A stretch of 39,006 bases of DNA from a virus, in IMG/VR virus record IMGVR_UViG_3300047273_000021, positions 1 through 39,006 of that record; one strand, 5' to 3'. The notes below the pieces were generated by a model, which worked only from the letters and a program-made list of their open reading frames with translations, was not told the origin of the DNA and made no database searches. Both the position numbers and the translations under genes were made by a program. Within the stretch, counting starts at the first letter, position 1. The number at the start of each line of letters is the position of its first letter. Shown piece after piece: positions 1-6,661 of the stretch.

Positions 1-67
1 GAAAAGACATAGTATAGATATATCAAGGGTTTCAGAAAATAAAATCTATCATAAAATCGACACAGGT

Positions 68-2491
68 ATGACAACACAGGTCACAATTTTCAAAAGCATA
101 CGGGATACTGACACTCCGTTCTTCCGTGATGTAAACAAAATCCTTGAGCGTATCAAGGAAGGGGCAACCAAAGACATTGTAAAGAAGATACGTGCAGAGA
201 AGCGCAAGCCCGAGCGCAATGAGTTAAAGAAACAACTGCCCGCTATCTGTTTCAGTGGTACGTTCAACAAGCGTGCAGACAATTCAATCGTTGACCATAG
301 CGGTCTTATATGCTTGGACTTCGATGGCTACGCCAAGCAGAAGGAACTTCTACAGGACAAGGAGAACTTCACCAAGAGTAAGTACGTGTTCAGTGTGTTC
401 ATCAGTCCATCAGGCAATGGCCTGAAGGTATTGGTTAAGATTCCCGCTGACCCCGAGAATCACACCAACTATTTCAATAGCTTGGAAAAGCACTTTAATT
501 CGCCTTACTTCGACAAGACGAGCAAGAACCTATCGAGAGTTTGTTATGAGTCCTATGACCCGCTTATCCACGTCAACGAGAACTCTTCGATATGGGACTT
601 GATTGAGGAAGCGCAGTACACTGAAGTGAGCAAGATGAAAGATGCTCCAACCATTCCAATCACGGATGAGAATAAGATTGTGGAGATACTCGTGAAGTGG
701 TGGACAAAGAAGTATCCAATGGTGGAAGGGCAGCGCAATCAGAATTGTTATATCCTTGCGGTTGCCTTCAATGACTTCGGGATAAACAAGAGCCTTGCCT
801 CTTACGTTCTGAACCAATACGCCAACGAAGACTTTACGATTAGCGAAATCTCAACGACGATTGATTCAGCGTACAGAAACACCGCGACATTCGGAACCAA
901 GTATTACGAGGACGAGGAGAGAGTAAACCAAATCAAAGCAAAGCTTCGCAGGGGTGTGCCAAAAAAGGAGGTGCGCTTCCAAATGCAAGATTCCAATTTG
1001 GATGCTGAGGTTATCGAGGCGGTGCTCAATAAGGTTGAAGAGGAGAATGCAAAGCAAACCTTTTGGGTAAAGAACGATAAGGGAATCATCAAGATTATTC
1101 ATATCCTATTCAAGCAGTTCTTAGAAGACAATGGCTTCTACAAGTATTGCCCTGAGGGTGGAAAGAATTACGTGTTCGTTAAGGTGACCAACAACCTTAT
1201 TGACCACACGTCAGAGAAAGAGATTAAGGACTTCGTGCTGCAGCATTTGCTTGAGCTTGATGACGTATCAGTGTACAACTACTTCGCAGACAACACGCGT
1301 TTCTTCAAGGAAGAGTTCTTGTCAATGCTATCAACGATTGACATCTACTTCATTGCCGATTCAAAAGACTCTGCATATTTGTACTACAAAAACTGCGCAG
1401 TGAAAATCTCCAAGGATGCCATCACGTCAATCGACTATCTCGACCTTGGAGGGTACGTATGGAAAGACCACGTGATTGACAGGGTGTTCTCAATGTGTGA
1501 CGTGACAGGACGATGCGACTTCAAAAGATTCGTTGGTAACATTAACGGAGGTGATGACAACAGGATGAAATCTATGGAGAGTACCATTGGTTTCTTGATG
1601 CACGGGTATAAGAACCTATCGTTCTGTCCCGCAGTAATCTTGAACGATGAGGTTATCAGTGACAACCCTGAGGGTGGTACAGGTAAGGGACTTCTTATGA
1701 ATGCACTGAGCAATATGAAGAAGCTTGTCGTGATTGATGGTAAGTCATTCACCTTTGAGCGTAGCTTCGCTTATCAGTTGGTGTCTGCAGACACGCAGAT
1801 ACTATGCTTCGATGACGTTAAGAAACACTTTGACTTCGAGCGTTTGTTCTCAGTGGTTACTGAGGGATTGACTCTTGAGAAAAAGAACAAGGACGCCATC
1901 AAGATTCCATTCAGCAAGTCCCCCAAGATTGCCATCACTACGAACTACGCCATCAAGGGTGCGGGTAATTCATTCGCTCGTCGTAAGTGGGAGCTTGAGC
2001 TACACCAATACTATAGCAAGTCATTCACTCCGCTTGATGAGTTTGGCAAGTTGATGTTCGGTGATTGGAACGATGAGGATTGGTGCGAGTTTGACAACTA
2101 TATGATTGGATGCTTGCAGGGTTACTTGAACACAGGTCTTGTCAAGTCCAAGTTTGTCAACCTAAAGATTCGTCAGCTATCAGCCGAGACTTGTCACGAG
2201 TTTATCGAATGGTGTGGTCTTGTTGAAGGACAGGAGCGCAGTGCAAATATCGATGCGGGAATCAGATTGTATAAGAACGATTTGTATTACGCGTTCATCG
2301 ATGAGTATCCTGACTATGGGCCGAAAGCAAAGATGACTATCAGCAGAACACGATTCTACAAGTGGCTTGTATCCTATGCTATCTACAAAGAAGGTGTTAT
2401 GCCTGAGGAAGGAAGAGACCAAATGGGTAGATGGATAATTATCAGAAAGAAACAAAATGCAGAAGTGCAAAACCAATTAAACTTAGATTAA
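68..2491 (+). CDS. Primase-helicase with BT4734/VirE-N type N-terminal domain and SF3-like ATPase
   Basis: This is probably the replicative primase-helicase that starts and unwinds phage DNA. Residues about 40-175 match the BT4734/VirE N-terminal primase-like domain: GLICLDFDG supplies the acidic residues, followed by FISPSGNGLKVLVKI. A helical linker leads to a P-loop ATPase of the D5/SF3 phage helicase type, with GGTGKG at 536-541, a Walker B CFDD ending at D582-D583 and a sensor-like ITTNY near 622. The family assignment is by recognition of motifs; the function is inferred from it. The ATG at 68 gives an N-terminus (MTTQVTIFKS) typical of the family, but the same frame is open back to base 2 with no stop, so the protein could begin upstream of the window. 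The gene heads the + strand operon, and the next gene starts 1 base after its stop. Confidence 0.85.
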   Translation: MTTQVTIFKSIRDTDTPFFRDVNKILERIKEGATKDIVKKIRAEKRKPERNELKKQLPAICFSGTFNKRADNSIVDHSGLICLDFDGYAKQKELLQDKENFTKSKYVFSVFISPSGNGLKVLVKIPADPENHTNYFNSLEKHFNSPYFDKTSKNLSRVCYESYDPLIHVNENSSIWDLIEEAQYTEVSKMKDAPTIPITDENKIVEILVKWWTKKYPMVEGQRNQNCYILAVAFNDFGINKSLASYVLNQYANEDFTISEISTTIDSAYRNTATFGTKYYEDEERVNQIKAKLRRGVPKKEVRFQMQDSNLDAEVIEAVLNKVEEENAKQTFWVKNDKGIIKIIHILFKQFLEDNGFYKYCPEGGKNYVFVKVTNNLIDHTSEKEIKDFVLQHLLELDDVSVYNYFADNTRFFKEEFLSMLSTIDIYFIADSKDSAYLYYKNCAVKISKDAITSIDYLDLGGYVWKDHVIDRVFSMCDVTGRCDFKRFVGNINGGDDNRMKSMESTIGFLMHGYKNLSFCPAVILNDEVISDNPEGGTGKGLLMNALSNMKKLVVIDGKSFTFERSFAYQLVSADTQILCFDDVKKHFDFERLFSVVTEGLTLEKKNKDAIKIPFSKSPKIAITTNYAIKGAGNSFARRKWELELHQYYSKSFTPLDEFGKLMFGDWNDEDWCEFDNYMIGCLQGYLNTGLVKSKFVNLKIRQLSAETCHEFIEWCGLVEGQERSANIDAGIRLYKNDLYYAFIDEYPDYGPKAKMTISRTRFYKWLVSYAIYKEGVMPEEGRDQMGRWIIIRKKQNAEVQNQLNLD

Positions 2492-2492
2492 A

Positions 2493-2828
2493 ATGACAGA
2501 GCAACAGAAGATTCACATTGCTATGATGAACTCATACAATGTACTAACAGGTAAGTGTTCCATTGAGGACGTATTTAATTCAGACATTCCAATGTTTTCT
2601 CACGTGATAGACGATGAGCCTAATCAAGACAACGTATTGTTCATCATCAAATACTTTGAGAAGATTGATATGTTCGAGCAGTGTCTTGAACTGAAGCAAT
2701 ACATCTCGGATACGTTTGATGACGAGGGTAATTTGATGGCAAAGATTTGTCCTTGTCCATACCCTGAGATAACTGAGTATTCATTTAACACCAAGTGTAG
2801 TATATGCAATCAGAAACTGAGGTATTAG
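2493..2828 (+). CDS. Small protein with C-terminal zinc-ribbon-like cysteines
   Basis: I do not recognise this 111-residue protein. Its first 80 residues are acidic and mostly helical. The last 27 hold CPCPYPE followed by CSICNQKL, a C-x-C and C-x2-C arrangement that could bind one zinc ion. It lies between the primase-helicase and an SNF2-like helicase in the same operon, and the next gene starts 25 bases before its stop, so translation is probably coupled. A role as a replication accessory or DNA-binding factor is a guess from position only. Confidence 0.7.
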   Translation: MTEQQKIHIAMMNSYNVLTGKCSIEDVFNSDIPMFSHVIDDEPNQDNVLFIIKYFEKIDMFEQCLELKQYISDTFDDEGNLMAKICPCPYPEITEYSFNTKCSICNQKLRY

Positions 2829-4309
2829 ACATCATCCCACGCACTCCGTACTATAGCAACAAGTCTATGTACGAGCAGATGGAATTGCTAAAGTCGGTGG
2901 TGCTTGCAACCACTACAATAAAGGAAAGGGTTGGCAAGAAATACGTAGAGCGTGAGGTTCTAAAATTTAAGACTGACCAAGAAACGATTGACAGGATTGT
3001 AAGAAGCGCGGAGTATTACAAAAAACTACACGAAGAAGATATGAAACAAGTCAAAGAAGTATCAGTCAGTGGAGGCGTTCAGTTTCGTGACTATCAGACA
3101 AGAATCATCCACGATGGGTATAAGATTCTGAGCAAGCACGGGTTCCTTTATCTTGCGATGGAGGTGCGTACAGGTAAGACGCTGACGAGTCTTGGAATCT
3201 GTGCTCGGACTGACGCTAAGAATGTGCTATTCGTTACCAAGAAGAAAGCTATCAGCTCAATCGAAGATGACTACAAAATGATGTCACCTTTCTTTGAGTT
3301 AGTTGTTGTAAACTATGAGAGTCTACACCACGTAATGAATGACAGGAAATGGGACGTGATTATTTGTGATGAGGCGCATAGTATGGGCGCGTTTCCAAAG
3401 CCGAGTTCAAGAGCTCAGTTAGTAAAACAGGTAATTCAAAAGCACAAGCCTAAGGTTATCTTACTTTCGGGAACACCAACGCCTGAGAGTTATTCTCAGA
3501 TATATCACCAAGTGTATGGAATACCACCAAATCCATTTAATCATTTTGCAAATTTCTACAGATTCTGTGATGAGTACGTGGACGTAAAGCAGAAAAAGAT
3601 TAACGGATTGTTCATCAATGACTACTCCCGTGGCAAGGATACTATCCTTGAGAAGATGGAACCATATACCATCAGCTACACGCAGCGGGCTGCAGGGTTC
3701 AACGCCATCACCACTGAGGAAGTTCTTGAAGTAGAGATGAAGCCCGCCACCTACAACTTGATTAAGAAGTTACAGAAGGACTTGGTTATTGAGGGACGGG
3801 AAGAAACAATCTTGGCCGACACTCCTGTGAAACTAATGATGAAGGTGCATCAGTTGTGCTCCGGCACAATCAAGTTCGAGAGTGGTAATTCAATGGTGAT
3901 TGACACGAGCAAGGCCGAGTTTATCAAAGAGCATTTCGCGGGATGCAAGATTGGAATCTTCTATAAGTTCAAGGAAGAGTTGTCTGCACTCAAGCAAGTG
4001 TTTGGTGATGAGTTAACCACTGAGCTTGGTGTCTTTGAAGACACGGACAAAAGCATTGCACTTCAGATTGTATCAGGACGTGAAGGTATAAGTTTACGCA
4101 AGGCTGAATACTTGGTGTTCTACAACATTGACTTCAGTGCTACAAGTTATTGGCAAGCCAAGGACAGGATGACTACGAAGGACAGACTTGAGAACAACGT
4201 GTATTGGATATTCTCCAAGGGTGGTATTGAGTCAGACATCTATAAGGCAGTGACCAAGAAAAAAGATTACACAATAAACCACTTCAAAAAACTATTAGAA
4301 AATGGGTAG
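2804..4309 (+). CDS. SNF2-like superfamily 2 DNA helicase
   Basis: This is a 501-residue helicase or translocase of superfamily 2, SNF2-like branch. It shows FRDYQTRIIHDG (Q-motif-like) near residue 95, Walker A EVRTGKT at 120-126, motif II DEAH at 189-192 and motif III LSGTP at 221-225. The C-terminal lobe holds SGREGISLRKAEYLVFYN and, a little further on, SYWQAKDR, the usual motif V and VI region with the arginine finger. Phage members of this family act in replication, recombination or fork remodelling; the exact role here is not visible. The ATG at 2804 lies inside the preceding gene; the next in-frame ATG (about 2867) is a possible later start, before any recognisable motif. A 16-base inverted repeat shared with three other loci lies at 4029-4044. 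Confidence 0.85.
   Translation: MQSETEVLDIIPRTPYYSNKSMYEQMELLKSVVLATTTIKERVGKKYVEREVLKFKTDQETIDRIVRSAEYYKKLHEEDMKQVKEVSVSGGVQFRDYQTRIIHDGYKILSKHGFLYLAMEVRTGKTLTSLGICARTDAKNVLFVTKKKAISSIEDDYKMMSPFFELVVVNYESLHHVMNDRKWDVIICDEAHSMGAFPKPSSRAQLVKQVIQKHKPKVILLSGTPTPESYSQIYHQVYGIPPNPFNHFANFYRFCDEYVDVKQKKINGLFINDYSRGKDTILEKMEPYTISYTQRAAGFNAITTEEVLEVEMKPATYNLIKKLQKDLVIEGREETILADTPVKLMMKVHQLCSGTIKFESGNSMVIDTSKAEFIKEHFAGCKIGIFYKFKEELSALKQVFGDELTTELGVFEDTDKSIALQIVSGREGISLRKAEYLVFYNIDFSATSYWQAKDRMTTKDRLENNVYWIFSKGGIESDIYKAVTKKKDYTINHFKKLLENG
4029..4044 (+). repeat. Shared 16-base inverted motif, copy 1 (in helicase gene)
   Basis: GTGTCTTTGAAGACAC: two 7-base inverted arms around TG. Encodes VFEDT in the SNF2-like helicase. 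Identical (in either orientation) to the copies at 13658, 29963 and 37110. Confidence 0.9.
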
Positions 4310-4592
4310 ACCAAAGCAAGTCTATGCTCAGGTTATGATTGACCTTAGAGCAAGGGAGAAGATGGGCATCGAGAAGTATGGCGTCAGTGTAGATAAGGCC
4401 GAACTTAATACTCTTCAGTGGATGCAGCACGCATACGAAGAGTCATTAGACCACGCCATCTATATGAAGAAGCTTATCCTCGAAGCGCATCGACAAATCG
4501 CAAGAGCCAAGGGAAGCGAGCACGCTCCTGACGTTCACGAGTTACAGGAGAAAATAGATGAGAACCAATTAAAACTATTTACTGAAGAATGA
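4302..4592 (+). CDS. Small helical phage protein, possibly MazG-like
   Basis: This is a 96-residue, almost entirely helical protein. The core GIEKYGVSV followed by WMQHAYEESLDHAIYMKKLI is a pattern I associate with conserved small phage proteins, in which closely spaced acidic residues and helices resemble the all-alpha NTP pyrophosphohydrolase fold. That relation is tentative. It overlaps the helicase end by 8 bases and is overlapped by the next gene, which is a clear MazG-type protein, so the two could be paralogues or act together. The C-terminus (ENQLKLFTEE) is acidic. Confidence 0.7.
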   Translation: MGRPKQVYAQVMIDLRAREKMGIEKYGVSVDKAELNTLQWMQHAYEESLDHAIYMKKLILEAHRQIARAKGSEHAPDVHELQEKIDENQLKLFTEE

Positions 4593-4879
4593 AAGACTTA
4601 ATCTTACAATGGGCTAAGGACAGGGAGTTGTTGAAGCCCGAGAACGCTACAAAGCAAGCGTTAAAGTTAACCGAAGAGGTTGGCGAATTGGCAAGTGCCA
4701 TCTTAAAGAACAAACCATTTGAGCAAGTTGACGCCATTGGCGACATTCAAGTTGTGCTCATTATACTATCAGCTCAGCTTGGGTACGATTACGACGAATG
4801 CTTGAAGCGTGCGTATGAAGAGATTCAAAATAGAAGAGGAAAGACTATCAATGGTACATTCATTAAGGAGGGAATATGA
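4589..4879 (+). CDS. MazG-like nucleotide pyrophosphohydrolase
   Basis: This is a 96-residue MazG-type all-alpha NTP pyrophosphohydrolase. The metal-binding set is present: LTEEVGELASA (E30 and E33) and, in the next helix, EQVDAIGDIQ (D48 and D52). The family hydrolyses (d)NTPs to (d)NMPs plus pyrophosphate; phage members are proposed to clean nucleotide pools or, in some systems, to lower host (p)ppGpp. The substrate here cannot be read from sequence. The length fits single-domain phage MazG proteins. It overlaps its upstream neighbour by 4 bases and the following micro-gene by an ATGA. Confidence 0.85.
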   Translation: MKDLILQWAKDRELLKPENATKQALKLTEEVGELASAILKNKPFEQVDAIGDIQVVLIILSAQLGYDYDECLKRAYEEIQNRRGKTINGTFIKEGI

Positions 4880-4980
4880 AAGAAGCAATATCAATCATTA
4901 TGCTATTCATTGCAGCCGCAGCCCTGTTAGGGTTTCTAATTCAAATAGTAACTTGGATAATCGAAAGAAAAAATGATTAA
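4876..4980 (+). CDS. 34-residue single-pass membrane peptide
   Basis: This is a short reading frame of 34 codons plus stop, beginning with an ATG that overlaps the stop of the MazG-like gene (ATGA) and ending inside the start of the next gene. GGAGGG lies 4-5 bases before the ATG, one of the few good Shine-Dalgarno-like sites in the window. After the charged start MKEA come about 24 hydrophobic residues (ISIIMLFIAAAALLGF onward), then the basic tail ERKND, consistent with one transmembrane helix. Precise overlaps on both sides argue for a real gene. Function is unknown; a small membrane effector or holin-like peptide is possible but unsupported. Confidence 0.6.
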   Translation: MKEAISIIMLFIAAAALLGFLIQIVTWIIERKND

Positions 4981-5284
4981 GTGTATTTGCATCAACGATA
5001 AGAATCGTCCAACCACCATCCCTGAGAACAAGTGGATAAAGAAAGGTCAGGAGTATCACATCATCTTCGCTCACTTCCTACTGCCTCAAAAGCAGTTGGG
5101 GGTGCAGTTGGAAGAGATAACCTTGGATGAATCTTGCGCTCCTTTCGAGTATTTCTTGGCCAATAGATTTGGTATAAACCAATCAGACATCGAGAAGCTT
5201 ATCGAGTTGGTTTACGAGACAACCAAAATCAAAACGTCCATAAAGGAATTGATGGAGCAGACTCAAGTAATACAGAACAACTAA
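4973..5284 (+). CDS. Conserved small phage protein of unknown function
   Basis: I do not assign a function to this 103-residue protein. It begins MIKCICINDKNRP, has a predicted beta-rich first half (KKGQEYHIIFAHF, LGVQLEEITLDE) and a helical second half (SDIEKLIELVYETTKIKT). The compact beta start with a W-x-K-x-G-x-x-Y pattern resembles small SH3-like or OB-like folds, which is only an impression. It overlaps the membrane peptide by 8 bases and shares a TAATG junction with the nuclease gene that follows, so it belongs to the same translationally coupled run. Confidence 0.7.
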   Translation: MIKCICINDKNRPTTIPENKWIKKGQEYHIIFAHFLLPQKQLGVQLEEITLDESCAPFEYFLANRFGINQSDIEKLIELVYETTKIKTSIKELMEQTQVIQNN

Positions 5285-5526
5285 TGAGGGAGCAACAGAT
5301 ACAGGCTAAGAAAATCAAGGAGCTTGAGGCTGAAGGTTTTTATGTCATCAAGTTAATCAACACCAACAAGAATGGAATCCCTGACCTATTGGCTATACCA
5401 AAGGGAGCAGACATTACATTCATAGAGGTGAAGAAGCCCGGGAATAAGCCATCTAAACTTCAAGAGTATAGGATGAAAGAACTAAGAGAACACGGAATTA
5501 AAACACAAGTATTTTATGGAGAATGA
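5284..5526 (+). CDS. VRR-NUC domain nuclease
   Basis: This is an 80-residue stand-alone VRR-NUC protein, a PD-(D/E)XK nuclease family common in phages. It shows the sequence typical of the family: NGIPDLLAIPKG supplies the catalytic Asp after the Pro, FIEVKKPGNKPSKLQ supplies the E-x-K, and the Q-x-x-x-x-x-x-L following is the usual end. Family members cut branched or structured DNA such as Holliday junctions or flaps; here it would fit resolution of replication or recombination intermediates before packaging. It starts at a TAATG junction, and its last 11 bases overlap the DnaA-like gene. Confidence 0.85.
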   Translation: MREQQIQAKKIKELEAEGFYVIKLINTNKNGIPDLLAIPKGADITFIEVKKPGNKPSKLQEYRMKELREHGIKTQVFYGE

Positions 5527-6052
5527 ATTTCCAAATGAGAATCTAACAGAGGTTGCATTAGAACTCAAAAGAATAATCAAACATTTGTTCGGTGTAAACA
5601 TCGATGTAAATACGCGAAAGAGAGCCTTTGTTGATGCGAGAAGAGTATATTCAAAAATACTCAGAGACATAGGATTCTCTTACGCATCGATAGGTTTCAC
5701 CCTAAAGAAAGACCACGCAACCATCATTCATTACCTAAGGAATATTGACCATATCTTTGTACAAGACAAGTTGTTGTTTGATAGGTACAAAAAATGTAGA
5801 GACGTTGTATTCAAATGCGTAGATGAAGGTTCAATTTTTATGGATGAATCCAACTACAAAAAAGTCTATGTAGAGTTAGAGCAAAAGGTAAATGAACTGC
5901 AAGCAAAGTATCTTAAACTACATCAACGTGTCGAGCAATATAAACGAATCGAATCTATAATCGACTTGGTGAATGACCGCACTGTTGAAGGTATGGAAGA
6001 AGTCATCGAGAATAAAATAAGAACAATGTTTAATGGACTGAAAAAAGAATAG
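5516..6052 (+). CDS. DnaA domain IV-like DNA-binding protein with coiled-coil tail
   Basis: This 178-residue protein resembles only the C-terminal DNA-binding domain of DnaA. Residues about 36-77 align with domain IV: a helix with ARRVYSKILRDIG, then SYASIGFTLKKDHATIIHYL, where DHATIIH (66-72) matches the DnaA signature DHTTVLH that reads DnaA boxes. There is no AAA+ ATPase domain. From about residue 120 the chain is rich in E, K, Q and L and probably forms a coiled coil. The family match is seen in sequence; a role in recognising the phage origin, or in competing with host DnaA, is inference. The ATG at 5516 overlaps the nuclease gene and is followed by the next gene after 3 bases. Confidence 0.8.
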   Translation: MENEFPNENLTEVALELKRIIKHLFGVNIDVNTRKRAFVDARRVYSKILRDIGFSYASIGFTLKKDHATIIHYLRNIDHIFVQDKLLFDRYKKCRDVVFKCVDEGSIFMDESNYKKVYVELEQKVNELQAKYLKLHQRVEQYKRIESIIDLVNDRTVEGMEEVIENKIRTMFNGLKKE

Positions 6053-6055
6053 CAG

Positions 6056-6244
6056 ATGCAAAAGCCAAATGATAACGAAAGGGCAGAAAGACTATCGTTA
6101 AGAATCAATGAATACCACAAGCTCTTGGCCGAGACTTATGAGAACTTAGTGGACAGAGAGTTTACCAAGGTGGACAGAGATGTGAGGTTCTTGATTATGG
6201 AATTAAGATGTATATTGAAATCTATTGAAGAAGATGATTTTTGA
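6056..6244 (+). CDS. Small helical protein of unknown function
   Basis: This is a 62-residue charged protein. Two helices are likely (ERAERLSLRINEYHKLLAET and FLIMELRCILKSIEE). I do not recognise a family. Its place between the DnaA-like protein and a nuclease-like gene, with a 3-base gap before and an 11-base overlap after, supports its being translated as part of the operon. Confidence 0.6.
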   Translation: MQKPNDNERAERLSLRINEYHKLLAETYENLVDREFTKVDRDVRFLIMELRCILKSIEEDDF

Positions 6245-6647
6245 AACAGAAGAAGACCTGAGACGAGAGAAGAAAGCTATCGATACTTTCGTAAAAACAT
6301 TTGGCGGTTCGTATCAAAAGCTCGACCCTCTCGATATTGACTTTAAGATATTCGACAAGGATAAAAAAGTCATAGCCTACGCTGAGGTAAAGGGTAGGAT
6401 AAGAACAATGCGTGACGCATACCCACTGCCAATAGCCGCAAGAAAATTAGTCAAGTTAATTGACAAGCGTTTAAACCCTGTATTGATATGGTGCTGCGAA
6501 GATGGAATCATCTATGGCAGACCCGAAAAGTTAACAGGTACAATCAGACAAGGTGGTCGTCCTAAAAGAGAAGGTTCATTTGATGACGATGAACTTATGG
6601 TCTACTACGAAAAACAGAGAGGATTAAAATACGTGCGGTTCATTTGA
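6234..6647 (+). CDS. Putative PD-(D/E)XK nuclease-like protein
   Basis: This protein of about 137 residues has a probable restriction-endonuclease-like core: DPLDIDFKIFDKDKKVIAYAEVKGR gives an Asp on the first core strand and E-x-K (AEVKG) on the next, followed by a helix (PLPIAARKLVKLIDKRL) and the strand PVLIWCCEDG. This is the usual order for PD-(D/E)XK proteins, though no specific family is clear. I chose the ATG at 6234 (MIFETEEDLR); a TTG at 6225 would add three residues. It is the last gene of the + strand operon, and its stop codon sits in the loop of the terminator hairpin. Confidence 0.65.
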   Translation: MIFETEEDLRREKKAIDTFVKTFGGSYQKLDPLDIDFKIFDKDKKVIAYAEVKGRIRTMRDAYPLPIAARKLVKLIDKRLNPVLIWCCEDGIIYGRPEKLTGTIRQGGRPKREGSFDDDELMVYYEKQRGLKYVRFI

Positions 6648-6661
6648 CCGCACGTTTTTTT
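6631..6661 (+). terminator. Bidirectional intrinsic terminator between convergent operons
   Basis: ACGTGCGGT (6631-6639) pairs perfectly with ACCGCACGT (6647-6655) across a 7-base loop and is followed by a run of T to 6661, a strong rho-independent terminator for the + strand operon. On the - strand the hairpin is followed by ATTTTAAT, a weaker U-tract, so it probably stops both convergent transcripts. The stop codon of the + gene lies in the loop, and the - strand giant gene ends at 6660. Confidence 0.9.

Noticed and set aside
565-578. Near-DnaA box (TTATCCACG) inside the primase gene as an origin
   Set aside because: Single imperfect site with no cluster or AT-rich unwinding region around it.
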